In this document: one piece after another, positions 24,588 to 32,639 of the stretch
How the letters are laid out: each line of letters begins with the position of its first letter
Position numbering within the stretch: the first letter of the stretch is position 1
NCBI GenBank assembly: GCA_964601085.1
Contig: CAZRLN010000007.1
Coordinates: 1 to 64,000 of the forward strand
DNA length: 64,000 nt
Origin: UBA1444 sp964601085
GTDB taxonomy: Bacteria > Bacillota > Negativicutes > UBA1444
Direction of reading: 5' to 3'
Notes under the pieces: model-generated
What the model was told of the DNA's origin: nothing
What the model saw: only the letters and a program-made list of their open reading frames with translations
Databases searched by the model: none
Translations under genes and position numbers: made by a program

Positions 24588-24658
24588 TTCAACAGGGAAC
24601 GCCACAATGAAGTGCGCCTGCCAATGCCGGAAACGCGGCTTGGGCAGGCGCGTTTTTT
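24588..24658 (+). terminator. Intercistronic six-base-loop hairpin and terminator between livJ and livH
   Basis: A CAC-AATGAA-GTG hairpin (24603-24614) overlaps a terminator with stem GCGCCTGCC (24614-24622) and GGCAGGCGC (24643-24651) and a tail of six T. A weaker upstream hairpin TTC-AACAGG-GAA (24588-24599) is present. It would set a high binding protein to permease ratio and may respond to the same factor as the leader before livJ. Confidence 0.65.
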
Positions 24659-24697
24659 CATCCGGAACTTTAAGGGGAAAGAAAGGAGCGCTGGCGA

Positions 24698-25558
24698 ATG
24701 GAACTTTTCATTTCACAGGGAATCAACGGACTCAGCGTTTCGGCCATGTTGTTTATCACGGCCTTGGGATTGGTGATCATTTTCGGATTGATGGATGTGG
24801 TCAACATGGCCCACGGCGAGTTTATAATGATCGGGGCGTATGTGACGTATTTTGTGACGACCGTTTTCCAATTGCCGTTTTTTCTGGCGATGCTGCTGGC
24901 GTTTTTGACGACAGCGTTATTCGGCGCTTTGATTGAAACGACGATCATTAAGCATTTATACGGAAAAGTGGCGGAAACCATGCTGGCGACCTTTGCCATT
25001 TCCATTATCCTGCAACAAACAGTGCGGATGGTTTTTGGCCCGGAAGACAAATTTGTCGGATTGCCGCTGGAAGGACATTTTTCGCTGCAGGGTATTGTAG
25101 TGCCCTACTATAACCTGTTTTTGATCGTTGTGGCGTTGGGAATCCTGGCGGCAACTCTGGCGCTCTTCTTTAAAACCTCGTTTGGCATGCAATTGCGGGC
25201 GGTGACCAGAAATCGCAGCATGTCACAATGCCTGGGCATCAATACGGCTCGCATCGACACACTGACATTCGCCTGCGGGGCCGGACTGGCCGGCTTGGCG
25301 GGCGCCTTGATCGCTCCGGTAAAGAGTGTGATGCCGCTGATGGGTGCGTATTATCTTGTGGATGGCTTGCTGACGGTTGTTCTGGGCGGCGTGACTTCCA
25401 TTGTCGGCACCGCGGCCAGTTCCACGGTGATCAGCGAATCGGTCACGCTGATGGCGGGCTATATGAGTGAGATCACGGCCAAAGTATTGGTGTTTTTGAT
25501 CATTATCGCGTTAATCCGATTTAAGCCGGAAGGCTTGTTCACAACGGAAAAGAGGTGA
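24698..25558 (+). CDS. livH: Branched-chain amino acid-type ABC transporter permease (LivH)
   Basis: A 286-residue permease with about eight hydrophobic segments. Family signatures are LGLVIIFGLMDVVNMAHGEFIMIGAY in the N-terminal third, RAVTRNRSMSQCLGINTARID in the cytoplasmic coupling loop, and VVLGGVTSIVGT near the C terminus. GAAAGGAG precedes the ATG. It forms the inner-membrane channel with LivM. Confidence 0.93.
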   Translation: MELFISQGINGLSVSAMLFITALGLVIIFGLMDVVNMAHGEFIMIGAYVTYFVTTVFQLPFFLAMLLAFLTTALFGALIETTIIKHLYGKVAETMLATFAISIILQQTVRMVFGPEDKFVGLPLEGHFSLQGIVVPYYNLFLIVVALGILAATLALFFKTSFGMQLRAVTRNRSMSQCLGINTARIDTLTFACGAGLAGLAGALIAPVKSVMPLMGAYYLVDGLLTVVLGGVTSIVGTAASSTVISESVTLMAGYMSEITAKVLVFLIIIALIRFKPEGLFTTEKR

Positions 25559-25563
25559 GCGAC

Positions 25564-26670
25564 ATGATGAAATTGGCAAAAAATCTGGGTTGGGAAAAAT
25601 ATATCGATATCCTGTTGCTGGTTTTTCTTGTGGCATTCCCCTTGGTCGGATCCCTATTCCGGGTCGAAATGATGAGCAAATGCATTGTCTACATTGTTTT
25701 TGCGCTCTCGTTGGACATCCTGTGGGGAAGTGCGGGCTTGATGAATTTGGGGCAAGCGATTTTCTTCGGGTTGGGCGGCTACGTGCTGGCCCTGTCGTAT
25801 GCGACCAGGGATGGGATCCCGGCATTTATGGCCGGATTTGGCGTGACGGAGATTCCCTGGTTCATGCAGATTCTGCATAATACGCCGGTGGCGATTTTGA
25901 TGGGGATGATTGTGCCGGGAGCGGTGGCCGGACTCCTGGGATTTTTTATTTTCCGCAGCAGGGTGAAAGGCGTATTCTTCAACATTATTACATTGTCGCT
26001 GGCCTCCCTGATTGAATTGTTTTTCACCAATCAGCAAAAGTATACCGGCGGCGCCAATGGCATCAGCGGCTTGCCGCCCATGAGCGCCGGCGGCGAACTG
26101 TTGTCGATCATTGAGCAGTATTATGTGATTCTGGCGGTGGGAGTGCTGGCCTATTTGTTCAGCCGCTGGTTGACCAACAGCCGGTTTGGCATGATTCTGC
26201 GGTCGGTGCGCGAGAATGAAAGTCGGCTGCAGTTCCTCGGTTTCAATCCGGCTGCATTCAAACTGACGATTTTTGTGATTTCCGGCATGATGGCCGGATT
26301 GGCCGGGATGCTTTACATTCCGGTGCATTCGTTCGTTTCCCCCGGTAACATCGGGGTTGTTTTTTCCACATCCGTACTGGTTTGGCTGGCGGTTGGCGGT
26401 CGCGGCAATTTGACGGGTGCCATGGTGGGAACGTTTATTGTGACCTGGATGGAAAGCTTGCTGTCCGAGCATTTTGAAAACGCCTGGCTATTGGTGCTGG
26501 GAGTCGCGATGCTGGCCATGGTCATGTTTTTTCCGAAAGGGATTATCGGCACGCTTCTCGACTGGCAGTACTCGCGGAAAGTCGATCGTCAGCTTGGTGG
26601 AGAAGCTGTCGACGAAGACGAACTGGGGTTGGCGGCCGGCGATTTTGCGACCGCGAAAGGGAAGGTGTGA
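25564..26670 (+). CDS. livM: Branched-chain amino acid-type ABC transporter permease (LivM)
   Basis: A 368-residue permease with about ten hydrophobic segments. It has LSLDILWGSAGLMNLGQAIFFGLGGY, the coupling-loop motif RSVRENESRLQFLGFNPAAFKL, and SVLVWLAVGGRGNLTGAMVGT near the C terminus. The urea-transport branch (UrtC) shows the same layout and length. ATG 25564 follows AGAGG by eight bases; a GTG at 25555 overlapping the livH stop is possible. Confidence 0.92.
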   Translation: MMKLAKNLGWEKYIDILLLVFLVAFPLVGSLFRVEMMSKCIVYIVFALSLDILWGSAGLMNLGQAIFFGLGGYVLALSYATRDGIPAFMAGFGVTEIPWFMQILHNTPVAILMGMIVPGAVAGLLGFFIFRSRVKGVFFNIITLSLASLIELFFTNQQKYTGGANGISGLPPMSAGGELLSIIEQYYVILAVGVLAYLFSRWLTNSRFGMILRSVRENESRLQFLGFNPAAFKLTIFVISGMMAGLAGMLYIPVHSFVSPGNIGVVFSTSVLVWLAVGGRGNLTGAMVGTFIVTWMESLLSEHFENAWLLVLGVAMLAMVMFFPKGIIGTLLDWQYSRKVDRQLGGEAVDEDELGLAAGDFATAKGKV

Positions 26671-26673
26671 CGA

Positions 26674-27426
26674 ATGGCTTTTTTGGAACTGCATGAGGTC
26701 AGCGTCAGTTTCAGCGGCTTTTTGGCTGTGGACCAGGTGTCCCTGACGGTTGCGGAAGGGGAAACCCGGGTTGTCATCGGCCCGAACGGGGCCGGCAAGA
26801 CGACGATCATCGACATGATTACCGGAAAAACGCCGCCGACTAGCGGCCGGATTTCCCTTGCCGGTGAAGACATCACTGGCCTTAGCCCGCATGAAATCGC
26901 CGGAAAGTATGGAGTCGGACGGAAGTTCCAGGGCCCCAACCTGTTTGACTACCTTACGGTGTATGAAAATGTCGAGGTGGCGCTGGCCGGACACAGCAGT
27001 GTGCTGAACACGTTCCTGTACCGAAAGAACCGGGCGATCGCCGACGAAATCAAGACGATTCTGGAACAAATCAATTTGTACGGAAAGAAGGATGTGATTT
27101 CGACCTCCTTATCGCATGGGGAACGCCAGTGGCTGGAGATGGGAATGGTCATCGCCCAGAAACCGCGCCTGATTACACTGGATGAACCCACTGCGGGAAT
27201 GACGGCCGATGAAACCTACAAGACCGGTGAAATGATCAAGACCATGATGAAGGACAAAACGGTCATTGTCGTGGAACATGATATCGATTTTGTGGAGCAG
27301 ATCGCTGAAACGGTCACCGTGTTGCACCAGGGACGGGTTTTGGCGGAAGGGAATTTTGCTGAAGTGAAACGGAATCCGAGAGTGGTTCAGGTTTATTTGA
27401 AAGACGACGCCGGGGAGGTGGCCTGA
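26674..27426 (+). CDS. livG: Branched-chain amino acid-type ABC transporter ATP-binding protein (LivG)
   Basis: A 250-residue ABC ATPase with Walker A GPNGAGKTT, the family-typical KYGVGRKFQGPNLFDYLTVYENV (Q-loop), signature LSHGERQWLEMGM, Walker B RLITLDEPTAGM and the switch His in VEHDIDFVE. LSHGERQWLE is characteristic of the urea/amide UrtD-like group, where LSGG is replaced. This supports the amide or urea-type ligand proposed for the binding protein. Confidence 0.93.
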   Translation: MAFLELHEVSVSFSGFLAVDQVSLTVAEGETRVVIGPNGAGKTTIIDMITGKTPPTSGRISLAGEDITGLSPHEIAGKYGVGRKFQGPNLFDYLTVYENVEVALAGHSSVLNTFLYRKNRAIADEIKTILEQINLYGKKDVISTSLSHGERQWLEMGMVIAQKPRLITLDEPTAGMTADETYKTGEMIKTMMKDKTVIVVEHDIDFVEQIAETVTVLHQGRVLAEGNFAEVKRNPRVVQVYLKDDAGEVA

Positions 27427-27427
27427 T

Positions 27428-28123
27428 ATGTTGGAAGTGAATGCGGTTTCCGTCAGTTACGGCAAAAGCCGGATCGTGAACAACGTGTCGTTTGCCGTCG
27501 ATTCTTCGGAAAAGTTGGCGATCCTCGGCCGCAATGGCGTGGGGAAAACGACGCTGCTGAAAAGTATGATCGGGTTGTTGCCAATGCAGACGGGAACTCT
27601 CCGGCTGGGTGACCGGAATCTTACCGCCATGAAAGCCTATGAGCGGGCCTGCAACGGGATTTCCTACGTACCGCAAGGTCGGGAAATCATTCCGAACCTT
27701 ACCGTGCAAGAAAATCTGGAACTGGGAGCGTTGGCCCATACCAAGGCAGTCCGGGAACGGATGGCGGAGGTTTTCGACTATTTCCCGATTTTGCCGGAAC
27801 ACTTGCATCGAAAGGGCGGTGTGCTGTCCGGGGGGCAGCAGCAGCAACTGGCGATCGCCCGGGCTTTGATGAGCCATCCGAAGGTCTTGCTGCTTGATGA
27901 ACCGACAGAAGGAATCCAACCGAATGTGGTGGCGGAAATCGGCAATATCCTCAAACGCATCCATAAAACCCTGCAGATTCCGATTGTTATCGTGGAGCAG
28001 AACCTGAAATTTGCCCGTCGCCTGGCCGACCGCTTCCTGATCATTCAAAAAGGGGAAATTGTCGCTGGCGGAGCGATGGAAACGCTATCCGACGAGATTA
28101 TTCTTCGCTATCTTACGGTATAA
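27428..28123 (+). CDS. livF: Branched-chain amino acid-type ABC transporter ATP-binding protein (LivF)
   Basis: A 231-residue ABC ATPase with Walker A GRNGVGKTT, ISYVPQGREIIPNLTVQENL (Q-loop), signature LSGGQQQQLAIARAL, Walker B VLLLDEPTEGIQP and His in VEQNLKFARR/LADRF context. YVPQGREIIPNLTVQENL with LDEPTEGIQP is usual for UrtE/LivF. It starts one base after the livG stop codon. It pairs with LivG to energise uptake. Confidence 0.93.
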   Translation: MLEVNAVSVSYGKSRIVNNVSFAVDSSEKLAILGRNGVGKTTLLKSMIGLLPMQTGTLRLGDRNLTAMKAYERACNGISYVPQGREIIPNLTVQENLELGALAHTKAVRERMAEVFDYFPILPEHLHRKGGVLSGGQQQQLAIARALMSHPKVLLLDEPTEGIQPNVVAEIGNILKRIHKTLQIPIVIVEQNLKFARRLADRFLIIQKGEIVAGGAMETLSDEIILRYLTV

Positions 28124-28161
28124 TTAAAACCAGGACAGAACCCGTGAAAGGAGCCGATGAG

Positions 28162-29589
28162 ATGTCCCTCATGCAAAAAACAATCCGGGAGCTGGCGCCG
28201 TTATTGCGAAGCAAACAGGTTTCGCCGGTCGAACTGACCCGGGAATGTCTGCAGCGGATCGAGCAGACGGAACCGTTGATCAACGCTTATATCACCGTGA
28301 CCGCCGAGGCGGCTCTCCAGGCGGCGAAAGAAGCGGAGACGCAAATCCGTCAGGGCTGCTATCGGGGACCTTTGCATGGAATCCCTTACTCCGCAAAAGA
28401 CCTGTATATGACGGCGGGGGTGCGGACAACCGCCGGTTCGGCGCTCCTGGCGGACAATATTCCGGCAGTCAACGCCGCCGTGATCGATTCCATGGCGGCA
28501 GCTGGAGCCATTTTGGTCGGTAAGAACAATCTGCATGAATTCGCGTATGGCACGACCAGCGAAAATGATTGTTTCGGTCCCTGCCGCAATCCCTGGAATC
28601 CCCGAATGATTACCGGCGGTTCAAGCGGCGGTTCCGCGGCGTCGGTGGCGGCAGGGAGTTCGATGTTTTCCCTGGGAACCGATACCGGCGGATCAATCCG
28701 GATTCCGGCCTCTTTCTGCGGTGTGGTCGGAATCAAACCTACGTACGGAAGAGTCAGCAAACGGGGAGTCATTCCGCTCAGCTGGTCGATGGATCATACA
28801 GGACCGATTGCCCGGTCCGTCTGGGATGCGGCGGCGGCGTTGACGGCAATGGCCGGTCATGACGCGACCGACGTCGGTTCAGCAGCCGTTCCGGCTGAGG
28901 ATTATACCGCGGGACTGGCAGGGGAACAACCTCTGGATGTCCGGGGACTCAGAATCGGAATTTGTCCGGGATATTATGAAGGATTATTGCAGCCGGCGGT
29001 GGAAGCCGCTTTTGCGCAGGTGATCCAATGGTTTGAACGCCAGGGTGCTCAGGTGCGCGAACTGTCCTACCCGAATCGTGATGCGTTCACCGTCGGCAGC
29101 ATTTTAACCATGTCCGAGGCGTACGCTTATCATGAACGGAATCTGGAAAGCTGCGGCGAAAAATATGGGCCGAGCATCCGCTATCGCCTCGAAAAAGGCC
29201 AATATATTCCGGCGTCGGCGTATGTGAATGCCCAGCGACTGCGGCAGCAGGACCGTCGGCTCTGGGCGGAGCTGTATCAGGAGATCGATGTGTTCCTGTC
29301 GCCGACTGTGATTATGACGGCATTTCCGGTGGGAGAACCTACGGCGCCATTTGGCGGGGAGGCTGTGAATCCCCGGGTTCATCCCGTTCTGATGTATTTG
29401 ACTTCTTTGGGTGATTTCAACGGATATCCGGTTCTTTCGCTGCCCTGTGGTTTCAGCCGGGATGATCTGCCAATCGGCTTTCAGATTCAGGGAAGCCCGT
29501 TTGCGGAAAGCAAGGTTTTTCAGGTTGCATATGCGTACGAGCGGGCGCATCCGGAAATCGGCGAGAGGAAGTGCGGGTTATGGAAATAA
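28162..29589 (+). CDS. Amidase signature family enzyme (AtzE/GatA-like)
   Basis: A 475-residue amidase with the Ser-cisSer-Lys triad placed as Lys79 (YSAKDLY), Ser154 (GGSSGGSAA) and Ser178 (TDTGGSIRIPASFCG), the usual 24-residue spacing between the serines. It hydrolyses an amide bond in the cytoplasm. ATG 28162 follows AAAGGAG by eight bases; GTG 28144 overlaps that site and is rejected. It follows the liv operon by 38 bp, and a tiny AtzG-like gene overlaps its end, which points to the AtzE (carboxybiuret hydrolase-like) rather than the GatA (tRNA amidotransferase) branch. The substrate is presumably what the transporter imports. Confidence 0.88.
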   Translation: MSLMQKTIRELAPLLRSKQVSPVELTRECLQRIEQTEPLINAYITVTAEAALQAAKEAETQIRQGCYRGPLHGIPYSAKDLYMTAGVRTTAGSALLADNIPAVNAAVIDSMAAAGAILVGKNNLHEFAYGTTSENDCFGPCRNPWNPRMITGGSSGGSAASVAAGSSMFSLGTDTGGSIRIPASFCGVVGIKPTYGRVSKRGVIPLSWSMDHTGPIARSVWDAAAALTAMAGHDATDVGSAAVPAEDYTAGLAGEQPLDVRGLRIGICPGYYEGLLQPAVEAAFAQVIQWFERQGAQVRELSYPNRDAFTVGSILTMSEAYAYHERNLESCGEKYGPSIRYRLEKGQYIPASAYVNAQRLRQQDRRLWAELYQEIDVFLSPTVIMTAFPVGEPTAPFGGEAVNPRVHPVLMYLTSLGDFNGYPVLSLPCGFSRDDLPIGFQIQGSPFAESKVFQVAYAYERAHPEIGERKCGLWK

Positions 29590-29783
29590 GTACATTGCGC
29601 AGCGTGACGACCGAGATCTGCGGTCGCACAATGAATGAAGCGGTCGAGGAACATCTGCCCCGCTATGCAGTCGAATTGGCGGGATTGCTGGCAACAGTCC
29701 GGGATGTATCCCGCCAATTTCCCGAAGATTTGGCGCCGGCGTCGGTTTTCGCGCTCGCGCCGAGGCCAAAGCAGGAAAAGTAA
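29580..29783 (+). CDS. Small AtzG-like (DUF4089-type) amidase partner
   Basis: A 67-residue protein overlapping the amidase stop. It has a helical core (NEAVEEHLPRYAVELAGLLA) and ends with VSRQFPEDLAPASVFAL, matching my recollection of the proline-rich tail of AtzG, the GatC-like small protein that stabilises AtzE amidases. ATG 29580 lies ten bases after GAGAGGA; GTG 29571 is too close. The similarity is based on the tail pattern, the size and the neighbour, so it is a moderate-confidence call. Confidence 0.65.
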   Translation: MEISTLRSVTTEICGRTMNEAVEEHLPRYAVELAGLLATVRDVSRQFPEDLAPASVFALAPRPKQEK

Positions 29784-29796
29784 CGGAGGAATCGAT

Positions 29797-31101
29797 GTGG
29801 AGAATGAATTGAACGAAATAGCTGCCCGACTGAAGCCGGCGGCTGTGGATTTTTGCCGCCGCCTGATCCGAGTGCCGGCGTTGCCGGGCGAAGAAAAAGG
29901 CGTAGCGGATTTATATCTGGCGGAAATGCAAAAACTCGGTTATGATGATGTTTTTCGCGATGCCTGGGGAAATGTAATCGGGATTATCCGGGGCAATGAA
30001 CCCGGCCCAACCCTCATGTATAATGCGCACCTGGATCATGTGGATCCGGGCGACCCCGCCGAGTGGCTCGGGTATGATCCTTATGGCGCGGCGGTCGATG
30101 TCGCGGAAATGGATAATCAGGATCGGATGGGAACGGAAATGGCGGAAGTGATCCATGGCCGGGCCGCGGCGGATGTGAAAGGCGGCGGCGCCTGCCAGAT
30201 ATACGCCGGGGCTTTGTTGCGCCAGTTGCGCGAACAGGGCCGCAAAATTTCCGGCAACTTCATGTTTACCGGCGTCGTATTGGAAGAAACCGCCGAGCAG
30301 CTCGGCATGATCGGACTGATTGACGAAACGCTGCCGGCGCGGGGGCTCCACTATGATGGGGTGGTATCCTGCGAGGCTACTTCGCTGAAACTGTATCTCG
30401 GCCACCGCGGCCGGGTCGAACTGAAGGTAACCATTGAAGGCGTGACCAGCCATGGCAGCGCGCCCTGGCTGGGAATCAACGCGGTGAACAAGGCCACGGC
30501 GTTCATTGACCGCGTGGAGCAAGTAGTCAAAGCAGAGGCAGTGGAAGATGAGCAACTGGGACGCTCCAGCATCGCCCTGACAATTATCGGTTGTACACCA
30601 GGCGCCTTATGTATCGTGCCGGACCGATGCCAGATCACTTACGACCGGCGGATGGCGCCGGGAGAAACCGCGGAAAGTTGCGTCCGACAAGTCCAGAGGA
30701 TTATTGATGAGCTGGCGGCGAAGGATCCGGAATTCCGGGCGAAAGTCGAAATCGCGGCGGTGCCGCGGACTTCCTATACGGGAAAATCCGCCACGTTGCC
30801 AAACGTGAAACAGCCATGGAAAATAGCGCCTGAGCATTTGTATGTCCAGGCGGCGGCAAGGGGTCTGGCCGGCTTGGGTCAACCGGTCAAATATGGCTAT
30901 TGGGATTTCGGCACGGACTTGTCCGTCGTATGCGGTCGGGACAAGAAACCGGCCATCGGCTATTCGCCGATGCAGGAATTTTACTGTCATCGGCCGATTG
31001 ACAAGGTGCGAACCGATTACATGGAAAAGGCGATCGCCGGGAATGCCGCCATTTTTCTAGAGATGGGCCGGCTGTCCCGAGACGTCTTCGTGCTTGATTA
31101 G
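29797..31101 (+). CDS. M20 family metallohydrolase (ArgE/DapE/YgeY-like)
   Basis: A 434-residue zinc hydrolase. Metal-site motifs are NAHLDHVDPGD (His78), AAADVKGGGA (Asp126), VVLEETAEQ (Glu163, Glu164) and SCEAT. Such enzymes deacylate or decarbamoylate amino acids and dipeptides. The start is GTG at 29797, six bases after CGGAGGA; a longer frame upstream overlaps the small protein gene and is rejected. It is last in the transporter/amidase run and is likely a second hydrolytic step on the imported compound. Confidence 0.85.
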   Translation: MENELNEIAARLKPAAVDFCRRLIRVPALPGEEKGVADLYLAEMQKLGYDDVFRDAWGNVIGIIRGNEPGPTLMYNAHLDHVDPGDPAEWLGYDPYGAAVDVAEMDNQDRMGTEMAEVIHGRAAADVKGGGACQIYAGALLRQLREQGRKISGNFMFTGVVLEETAEQLGMIGLIDETLPARGLHYDGVVSCEATSLKLYLGHRGRVELKVTIEGVTSHGSAPWLGINAVNKATAFIDRVEQVVKAEAVEDEQLGRSSIALTIIGCTPGALCIVPDRCQITYDRRMAPGETAESCVRQVQRIIDELAAKDPEFRAKVEIAAVPRTSYTGKSATLPNVKQPWKIAPEHLYVQAAARGLAGLGQPVKYGYWDFGTDLSVVCGRDKKPAIGYSPMQEFYCHRPIDKVRTDYMEKAIAGNAAIFLEMGRLSRDVFVLD

Positions 31102-31115
31102 AGAGGTTAATCGAG

Positions 31116-31152
31116 ACAAGGTCCCTGTGAAATAGGTTCACAGGGACCTTGT
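31116..31152. terminator. Hairpin after the M20 hydrolase gene
   Basis: A 16-bp perfect inverted repeat (ACAAGGTCCCTGTGAA with TTCACAGGGACCTTGT). It lacks a strong T run on either strand (TGTTGC follows on plus), so it may be a weak terminator or an mRNA 3' end protector. It lies between convergent genes. Confidence 0.6.
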
Positions 31153-31184
31153 GTTGCACAATGCTCAAAATTGAAACATAAACC

Positions 31185-31221
31185 AGGACGACGGGATAGT
31201 ACAAAACTACTCCGTCGTCCT
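31185..31221. terminator. Second hairpin between the convergent hydrolase and aminotransferase genes
   Basis: AGGACGACGG (31185-31194) pairs with CCGTCGTCCT (31212-31221), with an extra inner AGTA/TACT helix. On the plus strand it is followed by TACATTTTG, so a terminator for the rightward operon is possible; on the minus strand the tail is weak. Confidence 0.5.
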
Positions 31222-31238
31222 TACATTTTGCGTAGGAT

Positions 31239-32621
31239 TTATTTCCCCGGTTTCAAATTTCCCAAGGCAACGCCGATGGCTTTGATGGTAGCGTCAATTT
31301 CTGCTTTGGTTACGATCAGGGCCGGCGCTAACGTCAGCACATTGTTGAGACCGGGAACGCTGCGGCCCATGCGGCCCATCAGGATGCCCTGCTTTTTGAC
31401 ATCGGCGACAATCGTCGCCAGCGTGCTTTCCGGAGAAGGAGCCTTGGTTGCTTTGTCATCGACGATTTCAATGCCGGCGAACAGGCCGAGTCCCCGGATG
31501 TCGCCGACCATCGGATGATCCGCGAACTGTTTTAGCTGATCCAGCATATACTGCCCCAACGCAGCGCTGTTTTCGACGAGTTGTTCTTCTTCGATGATCC
31601 GGATATTTTCGAGGCCGACGCTGCAGCCGGCGGTGCAACCGCCGTAGGTGCTGATGTCGCGGAAATAACCGAAGGTATCGGTGGGAAGGGTCAGAAACCG
31701 GTCGAAGATTTTCTGTGTGGTCATGGTGGCGGACAGCGGCATGTAGGAGCTGGCAATTCCCTTGGCCAGGGTCACGATGTCTGGCGTGACATCATAATGT
31801 TGGTGGCCGAACATTTTGCCGGTCCGGCCGAATCCGGCGACAACCTCGTCGATGATGAGCAGAACTTCGTGCTTTTTGCAAATTTCCTGGATGATCGGGA
31901 AGTATTCCGGAACCGGCGGGATAATGCCGCCGCCGGCGGTGACCGGTTCGAGGATTACTGCCGCCACGGTGTCCGGATTTTCTTGCATGATGGTGCTTTC
32001 CAACGCCCGGGCGCAGTCGATTTCGCAATGGGGATACTCCTTGCCGAATGGACAGCGATAACAACAGGCGTGGGGAATTTCAACAAATCCATCCGGGAAA
32101 GGTCCGTAGCCATTTTTGCGTTCCTTTTGGCCGCCGGCCGCCAGCACGGCCAGGGTACTGCCATGATAGTCCCGGTCGCGGTAGATGATTTTGTGTTTGC
32201 CTTTTTTGTTTTCGGACACCCCAAAGTAAAGCCGGGACATTTTGAAGGCCTTTTCATTGGCTTCGGACCCGCTGTTGGAAATGTAGACTTTGGGCAATTC
32301 CGGCAACAGAGAGGCCAGTTTGGTCGCCAGATGGATATAAGGCGGCGTCGCTACCGTGCCGGCATAGTAGGGAAGTATGCGGAGTTGATCGGCTGCCGCC
32401 TGAACCAGCGATTCCCGCCCATAGCCTACGTTGACGCACCAGACGCCGCCGGACAGCATATCCAGATATTCATTGCCCCGGGCATCTTGGATATGACAGC
32501 CGTTGCCCGACACCATGATCTGCGGTTCCTGCGTTTCCAGAGTCTTATGGTTGGTGAGGTGAAGCCAGAGATGCTTTTTTTCCAGTTCGATCAATTCTTC
32601 GACGTTGGTTGGATTGGCCAT
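31239..32621 (-). CDS. Taurine:pyruvate-type class III aminotransferase
   Basis: A 460-residue PLP enzyme of class III. Many stretches recall Tpa of Bilophila as I remember it: SGGVWCVNVGYGR, ISNSGSEANEKAFK, YRDRDYHGSTL, LLIIDEVVAGFGRTGK, LAKGIASSYMPLS (PLP Lys) and YFRDISTYGGCTAG. It would move the amino group of taurine, beta-alanine or a similar omega-amine to pyruvate, giving alanine and an aldehyde. The iron-type alcohol dehydrogenase gene lies directly upstream on the same strand, matching the aminotransferase/aldehyde reductase pair of anaerobic taurine users. The exact amine is uncertain because close relatives use several. Confidence 0.82.
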   Translation of the reverse strand: MANPTNVEELIELEKKHLWLHLTNHKTLETQEPQIMVSGNGCHIQDARGNEYLDMLSGGVWCVNVGYGRESLVQAAADQLRILPYYAGTVATPPYIHLATKLASLLPELPKVYISNSGSEANEKAFKMSRLYFGVSENKKGKHKIIYRDRDYHGSTLAVLAAGGQKERKNGYGPFPDGFVEIPHACCYRCPFGKEYPHCEIDCARALESTIMQENPDTVAAVILEPVTAGGGIIPPVPEYFPIIQEICKKHEVLLIIDEVVAGFGRTGKMFGHQHYDVTPDIVTLAKGIASSYMPLSATMTTQKIFDRFLTLPTDTFGYFRDISTYGGCTAGCSVGLENIRIIEEEQLVENSAALGQYMLDQLKQFADHPMVGDIRGLGLFAGIEIVDDKATKAPSPESTLATIVADVKKQGILMGRMGRSVPGLNNVLTLAPALIVTKAEIDATIKAIGVALGNLKPGK

Positions 32622-32639
32622 ATGATTCGCACTCCCTTC

